Below are positions 36,114 through 44,306 of a stretch of 64,000 nt of DNA, piece after piece. The position numbers and the translations under genes are program-made. The stretch spans positions 243,186,167-243,250,166 of the forward strand of contig CM077643.1 of the NCBI GenBank assembly GCA_039707465.1. The letters are read 5' to 3'. The DNA is from Rhabdophis nuchalis. Lineage: Eukaryota; Chordata; Lepidosauria; Squamata; Natricidae. The notes under the pieces are model-generated. The model was not told the origin of the DNA, searched no databases, and worked only from the letters and a program-made list of their open reading frames with translations. How positions within the stretch are numbered: the stretch's first letter is position 1; every line of letters starts with the position of its first letter.

Positions 36114-37154
36114 TTGAATTTATACCCCGCCCTTCTCTAAATGGACTCAGGGCGGCGCACAGGAAAATCAAAAACATACAAAACATATAAAACTATTTTT
36201 TTTTCCAACTTATTCCACTAAGGGCCTGTGCTAAAACCAAATTAAAATCCCCATTTTAAAACTGGCGGTGTTGGAGGCTGCGCAAGGCCGGCTAGTTGGA
36301 AAAGATGTGTCTTCAGACACTTGCGGAAGAGGCGGAGGTCAGAAATGGTACGGAGTTCAGGGGGCAGGTCATTCCAAAGGGCTGGTCCTGCCACAGAGAA
36401 GGCTCTCCCCCTGGGTGTCACCAGTCGGCATTGCCCGGCCGACGGCACCCTGAGGAGGCCCTCCCTGTGGGAGCGTATCGGTCCAAGGGATGTATGGGGC
36501 AGGAGGCGGTCTCGCATATAACTAGGCCCCGAGCCATGGAGCGCTTTAAAGATGGTTGTTAGGACCTTGAAGCTTAGTTCTTAGAAATAGTTGGGGGGCT
36601 TAGTTTCAAGGGGAGGGCTTATTGTGGTGCATGCTCTGAAAAGCCCAATTGAGCTTATTAGCAGGACATGTTGTATTTTCGGGGAAACACGGTAGTAAAA
36701 ATACAAATATTTCACTCTGTCATTGCCTACTGACCACATGAAATCTATGTATTTGATGTTTAGGATTTGTCTAAAACTCATTGTTTATGGTTCTGATACC
36801 ACAGCTGTGTCAAAAGATTTCTCTAACCACTTTTTACAGCACTAATGGATGCTGTTCTGCCAGTTGTATCTAAGAATTAAATTATATATATTTCTGGTTG
36901 TAAGTAGCTTTTCATTTTGACCAAGCCAACGTAAGTCAAGCTTTGAAATGAATATAAAAAGTGAAATATTTTTTCCCCTGAAAGCATGACTGAAATATAC
37001 ATTTCATCTTTCAGAATCAGAGTTATCTAATTTGGCCAAGCTATACCGAGATGAGCGACTCAAACAGAAAGCCGAATCCATAAAACTTGACAACTGTGAA
37101 AAGCTCTCCAACCTCATAGGGATTCAAAGGAGTCGCCAATTGGCCAAGGCATGA
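25810..37154 (+). CDS. DNAJC18: DNAJC18, ER-membrane J-domain co-chaperone (complete, 8 exons)
   Basis: Known family: DNAJC18, with DNAJB12 and DNAJB14, is a tail-region-anchored ER membrane J-protein whose J domain stimulates Hsc70 for quality control of membrane proteins. Seen: exons 25,810-25,846; 27,222-27,408; 28,896-29,041; 29,270-29,455; 31,573-31,685; 32,887-32,996; 35,189-35,361; 37,015-37,154 join in phase to 363 residues (human about 358). A Cys-rich patch CCGCSDC lies at residues 34-40. The J domain is about 81-146 with the catalytic HPD at 109-111. There is an acidic linker near 220, one membrane segment at about 229-250 ([19 protein letters not shown]) and a DUF1977-type C-terminal domain. 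All splice sites are GT-AG. The start is the first ATG in a good context (GGGAAAATGG). It is followed by SPATA24 on the same strand. Confidence 0.97.
25847..27221 (+). other. DNAJC18: DNAJC18 intron 1
   Basis: A 1.4-kb intron with a short GT repeat at 26,224-26,235 and a CATACATA-type stretch near 27,118-27,135. Nothing else is recognised. Confidence 0.75.
27222..27408 (+). CDS. DNAJC18: DNAJC18 exon 2 (Cys-rich N-terminal region)
   Basis: Acceptor GTTTCAG, donor AGAG/GTAAAT. Encodes [10 protein letters not shown], the CCGCSDC patch and [12 protein letters not shown] directly before the J domain. The cysteine pattern CC-C-C is kept from mammals although the surrounding residues differ. Confidence 0.95.
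27409..28895 (+). other. DNAJC18: DNAJC18 intron 2 with large hAT insert
   Basis: A 1.5-kb intron of which 634 bp is the hAT element at 27,739-28,372. The flanks hold no recognised feature. Confidence 0.75.
27739..28372. mobile_element. 634-bp non-autonomous hAT element with internal repeats
   Basis: The ends are CAGTGATGGCAAACC and GGTTTGGTATCATAG. Exact 8-bp target duplications, TCTTATAT, lie at 27,731-27,738 and 28,373-28,380. The interior repeats a module of about 110-120 bp with TCCGG, GCTCGTAGGG and CTCCAGAGGGCAAAAA three to four times, in alternating orientation, so the element is self-complementary. No transposase. Confidence 0.85.
28896..29041 (+). CDS. DNAJC18: DNAJC18 exon 3 (J domain, HPD motif)
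   Basis: Acceptor TTTTATAG, donor AAAG/GTAGGT. Encodes NYYEILGV, the helix [10 protein letters not shown] and [15 protein letters not shown]. The HPD loop needed for Hsp70 ATPase stimulation is intact. Confidence 0.97.
29270..29455 (+). CDS. DNAJC18: DNAJC18 exon 4 (end of J domain, [14 protein letters not shown])
   Basis: Acceptor CTCTACAG, donor ACAG/GTATAT. Encodes [20 protein letters not shown], then [20 protein letters not shown] and FGGNFPTG. The last motifs are diagnostic of the DNAJB12/B14/C18 group. Confidence 0.97.
29622..29693. repeat. compound microsatellite (ATCT/GATC then GT)
   Basis: CTATCTATCTATCGACCGAT and related tetranucleotides run directly into about 13 GT units and GTTTGTTTGTG. 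Likely polymorphic. Confidence 0.9.
30048..30685 (+). mobile_element. L2-like LINE 3' end
   Basis: A 117-residue frame reads the C-terminal end of a LINE reverse transcriptase: [49 protein letters not shown]. It then passes into 3' UTR with the CGCCGCCCTGAGTCCC box and ends in AATAAATAAATAAATAAATA. It is the best preserved copy here. 5' truncated, so not active. Confidence 0.88.
30905..30985 (-). repeat. LINE 3' tail fragment
   Basis: ATATTTATTTATTTATTTCA followed by TTTTTATGGCTGCCCATTTC and TGACTCTGAACAGCTTA is a reversed LINE terminal tail of the same type as 48,908. Confidence 0.55.
31203..31249. repeat. (GT)n microsatellite
   Basis: About 23 uninterrupted GT units in DNAJC18 intron 4, 324 bases before exon 5. 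It can adopt Z-DNA and is likely polymorphic. Confidence 0.95.
31573..31685 (+). CDS. DNAJC18: DNAJC18 exon 5 (linker)
   Basis: Acceptor TTTCAACAG, donor ACAG/GTACAT. Encodes NIHMFSN and a His/Arg- and Glu-rich linker ending EEEIRPQ. It is the most diverged part of the protein. It ends in phase 0. Confidence 0.92.
32887..32996 (+). CDS. DNAJC18: DNAJC18 exon 6 (transmembrane segment)
   Basis: Acceptor ATTTCCAG, donor AATC/GTAAGT. Encodes [20 protein letters not shown] and [17 protein letters not shown]: one hydrophobic membrane helix followed by the conserved TNPPYSLF motif. Confidence 0.96.
33815..34248. mobile_element. Tigger-like element with central hairpin
   Basis: The left end CAGACAGTCCTCGATTTACC follows TA. 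The right end AAGTCAAGGACTATCT is followed by ATA. A local hairpin, GCCAGAAACC facing GGTTTCTGGC, lies at 33,998-34,029. It is a diverged subfamily of the CAGGTAGTCCTCGAC group. Confidence 0.65.
35189..35361 (+). CDS. DNAJC18: DNAJC18 exon 7 (DUF1977 domain)
   Basis: Acceptor TATCACAG, donor CAAA/GTAAGT. Encodes [16 protein letters not shown] and [12 protein letters not shown], core of the C-terminal DUF1977-type domain. It ends in phase 1. Confidence 0.96.
36031..36117. repeat. (TTTA)n microsatellite
   Basis: About 22 TTTA units, the expanded tail of the reversed LINE. Likely length-variable. Confidence 0.95.
36031..36570 (-). mobile_element. L2-like LINE 3' end, reversed, with long TTTA tail
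   Basis: Reading right to left, a 91-residue frame shows [20 protein letters not shown] and [20 protein letters not shown]. The GCCGCCCTGAGTCC box and about 22 AAAT units follow at 36,031-36,117. It lies inside the 35,471-36,694 DNA element, so the LINE inserted later. Confidence 0.85.
37015..37154 (+). CDS. DNAJC18: DNAJC18 exon 8 (C-terminus and stop)
   Basis: Acceptor CTTTCAG. Encodes [20 protein letters not shown] followed by [18 protein letters not shown] and a tail SRQLAKA before TGA at 37,152-37,154. The tail is a few residues longer than in human. Confidence 0.96.
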
Positions 37155-37868
37155 GAGAACAATGCAGTCTGTTCTGTTGGCAGGAATTAGACTCTCTTTT
37201 ATAATGAAGAGGAAAGGCGTAGAGAGAGAAAAGCATCCCATACAAACCACACGTGGAATCATTATGTTCATGGAAACTGTATATGGACTGAGACATAGAG
37301 GCAGCAATCGCTGTAGTGTACAGTGCATTTCGTTTCACAATCCAGTAGGTTATTTCAGTATTAGTGATTCTTCAATTTACCTTCATTTTGTTATAGTCTT
37401 CATGTTGATACTTTGCCACTGTTTAAGTGCCAACTGGGTGCTTTGCAGGATCATAGCCATCATGCTTACTGAGCCTATGGTTTCTCAACTTACCTTGCAA
37501 GACATCATAGTTAGAAGAGAAAAAGATGGCATTAGTCTTTCATTTATGTATGTATGTATGTATGTATGTATAGATACATGCACAGACATATATGCTGTAC
37601 AAAACACGTGCAGTTCAGTTTCAAGAGAACTTTACAGACCAGTGTCTTAAGGATATATACTGTGTTATGTTGCAATACATAAAGCACTTGGAAAAACTAA
37701 AGTGCTGCCTGAAGATTCGTCATCTAAAAACAATATGAAAGAAGACAAAGCAGGAACTGGAACATTAACTCCTTATCTGGCCAGTAAATGGGGATGGATT
37801 GGTATTCCGGTTGCCAGATGAGACTTGTACACTGAGAAAGAAAACAGCCTTAGGTCTCTAGAGCATGA

Positions 37869-37874
37869 AATAAA
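37869..37874 (+). terminator. DNAJC18: candidate proximal polyadenylation signal
   Basis: AATAAA 715 bases after the stop codon. Context is AT-rich but without a strong GT-rich element nearby. Confidence 0.35.
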
Positions 37875-38546
37875 AACATACTCTGAGAGAAGCCAAACCA
37901 GGTGGCTTCACGGATATCAGAATGTGAGCTAGGTTCCAGCTTTTGGCCTAGAGGAAAGTCCTAGACTGGCTAATGGAATTTATTTCCACCTAAGTAACTG
38001 AACATTGTGACCGAAGTTACATTTCTGTAAGCCTAAGCTTTGCTATCAGTACAACTTAAGCCTTCCAGGTAGATTGAGATCTGAACACACTGTCTGATTC
38101 CTAAACTCTGAATGTACGTGGAGATGCCATCTAAGGAATATGTTATCATAGTAAGGTGCTGGCATCCTGTGTGCTGAATGTTTTGTTTGGAGGGGGCATG
38201 CTAAGATCCAAGGCACAAATGTTGGTAAATTTGTTTTTAAAGGTTTTTTCACTTACGACATAAGAAAAATGGTTGTAGCTAGAACTACTTCCAGGTGAGG
38301 GTTCCAGCTGAAGCCTTATTGTTCTCTCAGTGAATATTGCCTAATTACAAAGCCTAGAGATAAAACCCATGCCTTTTTAGGGTCTGTTGGCAGGAAGCAT
38401 TTGGCATAACTTTATTCTACAAATATTAATGGGTAGCCTTATCCGTTGGGCTGTGATAGCACAGCAGCTGTGTTTGTTTCTCATTCTTGTAAAACTTCTG
38501 AACACAGGGTCGTAAATAATTCCCAACCAAAAGGAAATGAACAATA

Positions 38547-39093
38547 CAGGTAATTCTCAGCTTACGACCATAATTGAGCCCAAAATTTATGTTGCTAAGT
38601 GAGAAATTTGTTAAGTGACTTTTGCCCCCTTTTATGACTTTTCTTGCCACATTTGTTAAGTGAATCACTGCAGTTGTTAACATGGTTGTTAAGTGAATCT
38701 GGCTTCCTCATTAACTTCACTTGTCAGAAGGTTGCAAAAGAGGATCACGTGACATTGGGATGCTGCAACAGTCATAAATATGAGCCAGTTGCCAAGCATT
38801 CGAATCTTGATCATGTGAAACAAAATGTTAAAAAAGTTATGATAATTATGTATGTTGCTTACCAAGCACATCTAAATTATATTCAAGTAACCAAAATATC
38901 TCTACAACGCCCAAGGCATGTCACAACCTTTGAGCACCCCCTAGTGTTTGGAAATTAAAAGTTGAAAAATTTCATGCGCCCTAAATTGGGAATGCTGCAA
39001 TGGTTGTAAATGTGAAAAGTATGTATCTTTTGTCAGTGCAGTTGTAACTTTGAACGGTCACTAAACGGACTGTTGTAAGATGAGGACTACCTG
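38547..39093. mobile_element. Tigger-like element in DNAJC18 3' UTR
   Basis: The left end CAGGTAATTCTCAGCTTACG follows TA. The right end is GTAAGATGAGGACTACCTG. Internal phrases AGCCCAAAATTTATGTTGCT and AATCACTGCAGTTGTTAA are shared with 23,305 and 41,519. The copy is longer (547 bp) because of extra central sequence near 38,830-38,970. Confidence 0.8.
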
Positions 39094-39738
39094 AAATCCA
39101 GTGAAATGTGATAGCTTTGAAAAAAATAGCATTATATCAGGGAATTGTGTGATTAAAGATTTTGATTTAGATGAAGAGATAAATGTGGCCTAATCCTGTG
39201 CTACATTGTAACATGTTGAATCCATAACTGAACTTTATGAAATGCTGTACTTTTGTCAAAGGCAATTAATAGGTATGCTTAAAGATTTTGCTCTGTCACT
39301 TTGGGATCCATTGTTTATCTTTAGTGTCCCTCTCACAGTTCACTTGATCCCCACACACATTCCAATGTTGCATCCTTGCTGAAAGGTGCAGGCTTATACA
39401 TAGAAATATTCTTAAGACACCTTTCAGGGCTAAACAGTTCTCAAAGATGGTATCTGATATTAAAATTTGTTTTGGAAGACTTCATCAACCGTGTTTTACA
39501 AATGTTTGTATTGCAAATTGCAGGAAAACCAAGCTCCTGAATTTTGATAGACAAAATTAACTCTGTATTTTGTCATATGCCCATTTGGCAATAGGTAAAT
39601 CTATAGCAGATTTTTGCATAAGGCAAAGGCATGGCAAAGGCATGGTTCAGCCTTTGTGAAATAGTTTCTTTTTAAATGTTCTTCAGATGTGCATGAGTTC
39701 TGAAAAAAATCTCATTTATTTTCACATCAAGCACCACT

Positions 39739-39767
39739 TTATTTATTTATTTATTTATTTATTTAAA
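39739..39767. repeat. TTTA run with overlapping ATTTA pentamers
   Basis: Seven TTTA units in the proposed DNAJC18 3' UTR, giving overlapping ATTTA pentamers on the sense strand. It may simply be a LINE-tail or simple repeat. Confidence 0.75.
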
Positions 39768-40169
39768 TGTTTAAGTTATTGGTGATATTTATTTCTCTGA
39801 ACGTACATATATATATAGGCGAAATGGTGATTACATGATAACATTGAATCATTACTGTATAGTTCACTTTTTTTAGACAATATTTAGATGTGTAACATTT
39901 CAGAGGATTAATATTAAAATAAGATGCTTTCCTTATTTAGAAAAAAACACTTTGTTGGAGCAATTTGTGAATTTGAAGTAAACAGTTCTCCATTAATTTG
40001 ACCACACTCCGGGGTAATTTCAGTGCATCTGCTGTTGAAGATTTCACCCTTGGATTGAGAAACAAAATCTTGTGTGTTTATGATGTGTGTGTTTTATACA
40101 CAAATCATTAAATGTACTGCTTTAAAAAGACACCTAGTGACTGTATTGTATGAAAATTTAAAAAAATGA

Positions 40170-40175
40170 AATAAA
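40170..40175 (+). terminator. DNAJC18: candidate distal polyadenylation signal of DNAJC18
   Basis: AATAAA followed at about 25 bases by TTTGTTGCACTTGG. It is the last good signal before clear transposon DNA and the SPATA24 promoter. Confidence 0.45.
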
Positions 40176-40575
40176 ATATCTAAATATCAAAACTGATTTG
40201 TTGCACTTGGGGGGAGCAGACTGGATTACTGCAATCAAATGCTGGTTTGAGTGATAAAACATCTCAGAGACATAAGGTGAAATCCAGAAAAAAAAGATCA
40301 AAGCTGGCTATCTCTAACAGGGCAAAACAGTGCCATCAAGCAGATATTATTAGAAGCCAGAATAAAGCATTTATTCTGAATCCAAAAGATAATTCAATTT
40401 GTCACAAACGAGGCAACTGCACTTTCTCAATAGCAGTGTGGCTAGTTTACAGTTGTGTTTCAGCGCAATAGTTCTTGCACTGCATGATAAAGCCACACTT
40501 CCTCATGCAGACCCAGATTGAGGTTGATAAAGAATTTTGCAGAATGAGAAGGTAAAGCCAGAGAAAGAAAATAAA

Positions 40576-41494
40576 GGTAGTCCTTCACTTACAATGGTTT
40601 GTTTAATGACAGAAGTTACAATAGCACTGAAAAAAAGTGACTTAGGACCAGTGGCGAAATCTATTTTTTTCCCCTGTGGGTGTGGCTTGATGGGGTGTCA
40701 TGTGACTAGGTGGGCATGGACAACTTTTTTTCACTTTAAAGCATTTTTTTCCTGCTGGTTCGGGCAAATAGACAGGAAAAAAACGCTTTAAAAAGGCGGG
40801 GGGGGGGAAGCTTTTGACAATCACGTGACTCGCAGCTGAGGCGCATGATGGTCGGAAGCTCTTCGCTTTTTAAAGCATTTTTTTCTTGCCAAATCACCCG
40901 AATCGGCAGGAAAAATATGCTTTAAAAAGCAGGGGGGAAAGCTTCCAAAGATTGCATGGATCAGCTGTGAGCCATGCGATCGTCGGAAGCTTCCCCGCCC
41001 CCCCACACACACACTTTTTAAAGCATTTGTTTCCGGCCTATTGGCCTGAACCGGCAGGAAATATATGCTTAAAAAAACTGGAAAAAAGCTTCCGACGATG
41101 GCGTGGCTCAAAGCTGAACCACACGATCCTCAGAAGCTTTTTTGTTTTACTACCGGTTCGCAAAACCAAGGACAATCATCCCTACCGGTTTGTCCAAACC
41201 AGAAGGATTTCACCCCTGCTTAGGACCGTTTTTCACGCTTATAATGTGATCAAAATTCAGAGGCCTGGCAACTGACTCATATTTAAAATGGTTGCCCTGT
41301 CCCAGGGTCACGTGATCCCCTTTTGCAAACTTCAGACAAGCAAAGTCAATGGGGAAGCCAGATTCACTTAATAGCCGTGTTATTAATTTAACAACTGCAG
41401 TGATTCCTTTAACAAATGAGGCAAGAAAGGTCATAAAATGGGACCAAGCTGTCTTAACAAATGTCACTGGAATGTTGGGCTCAATTTACCTGTA
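40576..41494. mobile_element. Tigger-like element interrupted by a hAT insertion
   Basis: The left part, 40,576-40,648 (GGTAGTCCTTCACTTACAAT), and the right part, 41,227-41,494 (ending GGGCTCAATTTACCTGTA), are one element in continuous order once the hAT at 40,649-41,218 and one target duplication are removed. It reads in the reverse orientation relative to the copy at 41,519. Confidence 0.8.
40649..41218. mobile_element. 570-bp hAT element nested in a Tigger-like copy
   Basis: The ends CAGTGGCGAAATC and GATTTCACCCCTG are inverted repeats. Exact 8-bp duplications, CTTAGGAC, lie at 40,641-40,648 and 41,219-41,226. The interior consists of inverted and direct modules around TTTTTAAAGCATTT, CGGCAGGAAA and GGAAGCTT, about 130 bp apart. 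Confidence 0.9.
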
Positions 41495-41518
41495 GCAGTG
41501 GCAGCAAGAAATGAAATA

Positions 41519-41916
41519 CAGGTAGTCCTCGAGTTACGACCCCAACTGAGCCCAAAATTTATGTTGCTAAGTGAAATATTTGTTAAGTGAGTTTGTCTCA
41601 TTTTACAACTTTTCTTGCCACATTTGTTAACTGAATTGCTGCAGTTGTTAAATTAGTAACATGGCTATTAAGTGAATCTGGTTTCCCCATTTGACTTTGC
41701 TTGTCAGAAGGTCACAAAAGCTGACCGCACGTCCCCGGGACAGTGTAACCATTGTAATTGTGAATCAGTTGTCAAGGATCCAAATGTAAATCACGTGACT
41801 ATAGGTAATGTTGCTATAGTCATAAGTGTGAAAAATGGCTGTAAGTCACTTTTTTTCAGTGCCATTGTAGCTTTGAATGGTCACTAAGTGAACTGTTGTA
41901 AGTCGAGGACTACCTG
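41519..41916. mobile_element. Tigger-like non-autonomous element, 398 bp, intact ends
   Basis: CAGGTAGTCCTCGAGTTACG at the left and AAGTCGAGGACTACCTG at the right, bounded on both sides by TA. This is the clearest member of the family here and defines it: TA target, about 22-bp inverted termini, no coding capacity. Confidence 0.88.
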
Positions 41917-43245
41917 TACAGGTTGCCCAGCAAAGAAAGAAACAACCCAACTTTGACCCAAAGTTGTTGTTGAGAGGAGAAGCGAAACGAGAGAAACCAG
42001 AAAGTTGCCTCTTGGGGAAAAAAGCACCTTTGGGGACAACCATGACCTGGATGACTGAGAATCTCCATAAACCCGACAGAAGTCTTTGCAGTGCTTCTTG
42101 ATGTCCACCTTGCATTTCATGCCAGCCATAGGCTGCAAATGGAAATGTGGGAAGCATGAGAGAAAAAGCCAAAGATGTGCTTGGTAGCAGGTGGGCCAAG
42201 CAAGGGAAGTGACACCATTTGAGCATCTCAGGAGCCAGGGGAAAAATGAGCGGGAGGCCAATTTGTCTTTTTCTTTTTTTTGCCTTCCAAATCCAGAGGT
42301 ACCGGTAGCATCAAGGCTCCAGCATGTTGTGCAAACCCAAGCCCTTGGTTCATTAGGAAGAGTTTGGCCTACAGGCAGTGGCGTAGCGTGGGTTGTCAGC
42401 ACCTGGGGCAAGGCAACTAATTTGCGCCCCCTAACCCTTGGATTTTAGCACTCGGGGGAGGCAGCTCTTCTTGTGGTGTCGAGGATCCCCAAAGGGCTCG
42501 GCCATCCGGGTCCGACACTCGCTGCCTCGCCTTGGGGAGAAGCGGGCGCCCTTTGCGTGGTGCGGGCCTGGGACACCCGACGCTCCTTTCTACAGAGGGC
42601 GACGGCCCGAAAGCCGGGGCAAGAGGGTCTTCCCGGGCCGCCGCGGGGCCCAGGTCGCCGCTCCTCTGGCTGGCTCGGAACGGAGGAGTCTTCCAGGGTC
42701 TCCGCACGGCCATTGCTTCGAAAGACCTGCGCCTTTAAGTCTCGCCTGGCCCCCTCGGGTGGCGCTGGCGGGTGCAAGGAGCCGGCGCTAGCCTCAGCCG
42801 GGGGATGGCCCGGGAGGGTTTGGCCCCTACTGGCCACTGTTCGCTCCCCGACTCTCGCCGGCCCAGGAGCGCCCAGGCGCCGCCGCCGCCAACTCCAGAG
42901 ACCCGCGGAGGAGAGCTTCCGAGTCGGGTCTCTGGAGCGCGCGCCCCCAGATGTTGCGCCCGGTGTGGCCGGCCCCCCCTGCACCCCCCACGCTACGCCT
43001 CTGCCTACAGGGCCATCCTCCGGCCAAGCAGACTGCTCTGTGTTTTTGCAATTGCTGTGTGTTAGCTTTCCTAGCCTTCCATTCCCCACTATCTATCCTG
43101 GAAGAGCTGAAGAAGCTTCTTGGATGAGAAGCAAAACATTTTCAAAAGAAAAAAAAAAGAGAAAGTCCAGTTGCCTCCTGAAAAAGCACTTTCGGGGCAA
43201 CCATGACCTGGATGACTGAGAATCTCTACAGACCTTTTTACCTAT
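41917..43245. mobile_element. retroelement 3'-end sequence split by a hAT element
   Basis: The phrases CTTGGATGAGAAGCAAAAC, GTCCAGTTGCCTCCTGAAAA and AACCATGACCTGGATGACTG (43,100-43,225) recur in diverged form at 41,960-42,060. This repeat is common in snake DNA by my recollection and may be the 3' end of a Penelope-like element. The two parts lie on either side of the hAT element at 42,376-43,003. Class assignment is uncertain. Confidence 0.45.
42376..43003. mobile_element. 628-bp hAT element carrying a CpG-rich segment
   Basis: The ends CAGTGGCGTAGCGTGGG and CCCACGCTACGCCTCTG are inverted repeats. Exact 8-bp target duplications, CCTACAGG, lie at 42,368-42,375 and 43,004-43,011. The interior is strikingly GC- and CpG-rich, unlike its surroundings. 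Open frames on both strands (up to 248 residues) cross the element edge and are composition artefacts. No transposase is encoded. Confidence 0.9.
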
Positions 43246-43249
43246 ACAA

Positions 43250-43730
43250 TTTAGGATGAACACCCTTTGAATGGTGCAGCAGTAGGAATGGATTTCCAGA
43301 GACAAAAATTGCAGACTACAGGAACCAGGAGCATTCCTCAGGTGACCCGGAGGACACATATCATATGATACACGAGCACACAATAGATACAAACAACAAT
43401 AGATACAAATAGATAAGCTAAACGGCACCAAACTCAATTGCAGAAAACATGACTTCTGCAACAGAGTGATCAATGCCTGAAATGTGTTACCTGACTCAGT
43501 TGGTTTCTTCCCCAAACCTCCACAACTTTAACCTTAGACTGTCCACTGTTGATCTCACCCCATTCCTAAGAGGTCTGTAAGTGGCGTGCATAAGCGCACC
43601 AACGTGCCCACCATCCCTGTCCTAACAATCCCATTTATTCTTATCCAGGCCCTGTATTCATAATCTTGTATATACTTAGATCTATTATCTTATGGACGCT
43701 TGACAAAATAAAATAAATAAAATAAACACA
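43250..43730 (+). mobile_element. LINE 3' end (family uncertain)
   Basis: A decayed frame reads HDFCNRVINA, as in the C-terminal end of some LINE polymerases. A 3' UTR with CACCCCATTCCTAAGAGGTC and GCGTGCATAAGCGCACCAAC follows, and it ends in an AAATAAAATAAATAAAATAA tail. Severely truncated. Confidence 0.5.
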
Positions 43731-43809
43731 CATAAACCTCCAAGTGCTTCAAGGGCCTTCTAAAAAGGATGCAGATGACCAGCAGTCTGCAAGGAATATA
43801 AATCCTTCC

Positions 43810-43910
43810 ATTCCACACCATCCTGTCAGAGCTGAAGAAGCTTCTTGGATGAGAAGCGAAATGTCTTCAAAAAAAATGAAGTCCAATTGTGTCTCCTGAA
43901 AAAAAAAAAT
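43810..43910. repeat. retroelement 3'-end fragment
   Basis: AGCTGAAGAAGCTTCTTGGA and TGAGAAGCGAAATGTCTTC, followed by a GTCCAATTGTGTCTCCTG phrase: a third copy of the repeat seen at 43,100. It ends 120 bases before the SPATA24 promoter motifs. Confidence 0.55.
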
Positions 43911-44004
43911 AGCTTTTTATTTTTCAAAGTGCAGCACATTCCCCCCCCCCCCACCTTTAGGATAGAGAAGAGTTCCATTTTCGAACGGGGAGGAGGAGCT
44001 TCGT

Positions 44005-44225
44005 GCCTTCAGCCAATAGCGGCTCTCTCGCGAGTGTATTCAAAACCAGGAGTCGCCGCGCCCCTCCCGGTTATTTATTTATTTGATTTATCTTATTTTA
44101 TTTGACAGCTGGATCGGGCACAGCGTCGCACGGGAGCTTAGCCGTAGGGACGGCTCTGAGACCCTGAGGCGCCGGCCTCCGAGCTTGGATTGGCCGGAGG
44201 AGGAGGAGGAGGAAGCCGGCTCTCC
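44005..44225 (+). promoter_or_regulatory. SPATA24: SPATA24 promoter region
   Basis: A reversed-type CCAAT box (AGCCAATAGC, 44,011-44,020) and a TCTCGCGAG palindrome (44,026-44,034) lie about 200 bases before the ATG, within locally CpG-rich sequence. Both are classical core-promoter elements of TATA-less genes. Placement of the start site is inference. Confidence 0.6.
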
Positions 44226-44306
44226 ATGGCGTCGTCAGCGGCGGTCCAACAGTTGAGAGATCTCATCGAGATCCAGGAGGTTTTACTGGATAAACTGAGA
44301 CTAAAG
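44226..44306 (+). CDS. SPATA24: SPATA24 exon 1
   Basis: Encodes MASSAAVQQLRDLIEIQEVL and LDKLRLK (27 codons, phase 0). The ATG context is CTCCATGG. The donor AAAG/GTTGGG is weak. Reading through it gives an 87-residue frame that I reject as a protein. Confidence 0.85.

Larger units (their letters stand above)
35471..36694. mobile_element. 1.2-kb DNA element with GTTTCCCC termini, host of nested LINE
   Basis: The left terminus TACCATGTTTCCCCAAAAAT and the reversed right terminus TACCGTGTTTCCCCGAAAAT form inverted repeats, the right one continuing ACAACATG. The interior has inverted copies of a GC-richer block (AAACCAGCGGCTTCCTTGGA near 35,715 and its diverged complement near 35,640, 35,940). 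Superfamily not assigned; common in reptile genomes by my recollection. Confidence 0.7.
35362..37014 (+). other. DNAJC18: DNAJC18 intron 7, mostly transposon
   Basis: A 1.65-kb intron of which about 1.2 kb is a DNA element (35,471-36,694) with an L2-like fragment nested in it. The flanks show no feature. Confidence 0.75.
37155..40195 (+). other. DNAJC18: DNAJC18 3' UTR (proposed long form)
   Basis: After the TGA there is no further exon. AATAAA hexamers at 37,869-37,874 and 40,170-40,175 could end short and long transcripts. The long form would contain a (TATG)n stretch (37,545-37,571), a whole Tigger-like element (38,547-39,093) and a TTTA run (39,739-39,767). Actual ends are inferred, not seen. 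Confidence 0.5.
40196..44000. other. DNAJC18-SPATA24 intergenic region, almost all transposon-derived
   Basis: It holds a Tigger-like copy split by a hAT element (40,576-41,494), an intact Tigger-like copy (41,519-41,916), a retroelement end split by a GC-rich hAT element (41,917-43,245), a LINE 3' end (43,250-43,730) and another retroelement fragment (43,810-43,910). The stretch 40,196-40,575 shows no recognised feature. Confidence 0.75.

Noticed and set aside
36031..36117. Regular array considered as a CRISPR-like or satellite array
   Set aside because: The unit is only 4 bp and continues a LINE tail, so it is a simple microsatellite.
41846..42411. 126- and 175-residue minus-strand open frames
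   Set aside because: They read across the end of a Tigger-like element into a retroelement fragment and the hAT end; composite of repeats.
42473..43219. 248-residue plus-strand open frame
   Set aside because: It crosses the right end of the hAT element into unrelated retroelement sequence. It also overlaps a 214-residue frame on the other strand. GC-rich composition explains both, and no domain is seen.
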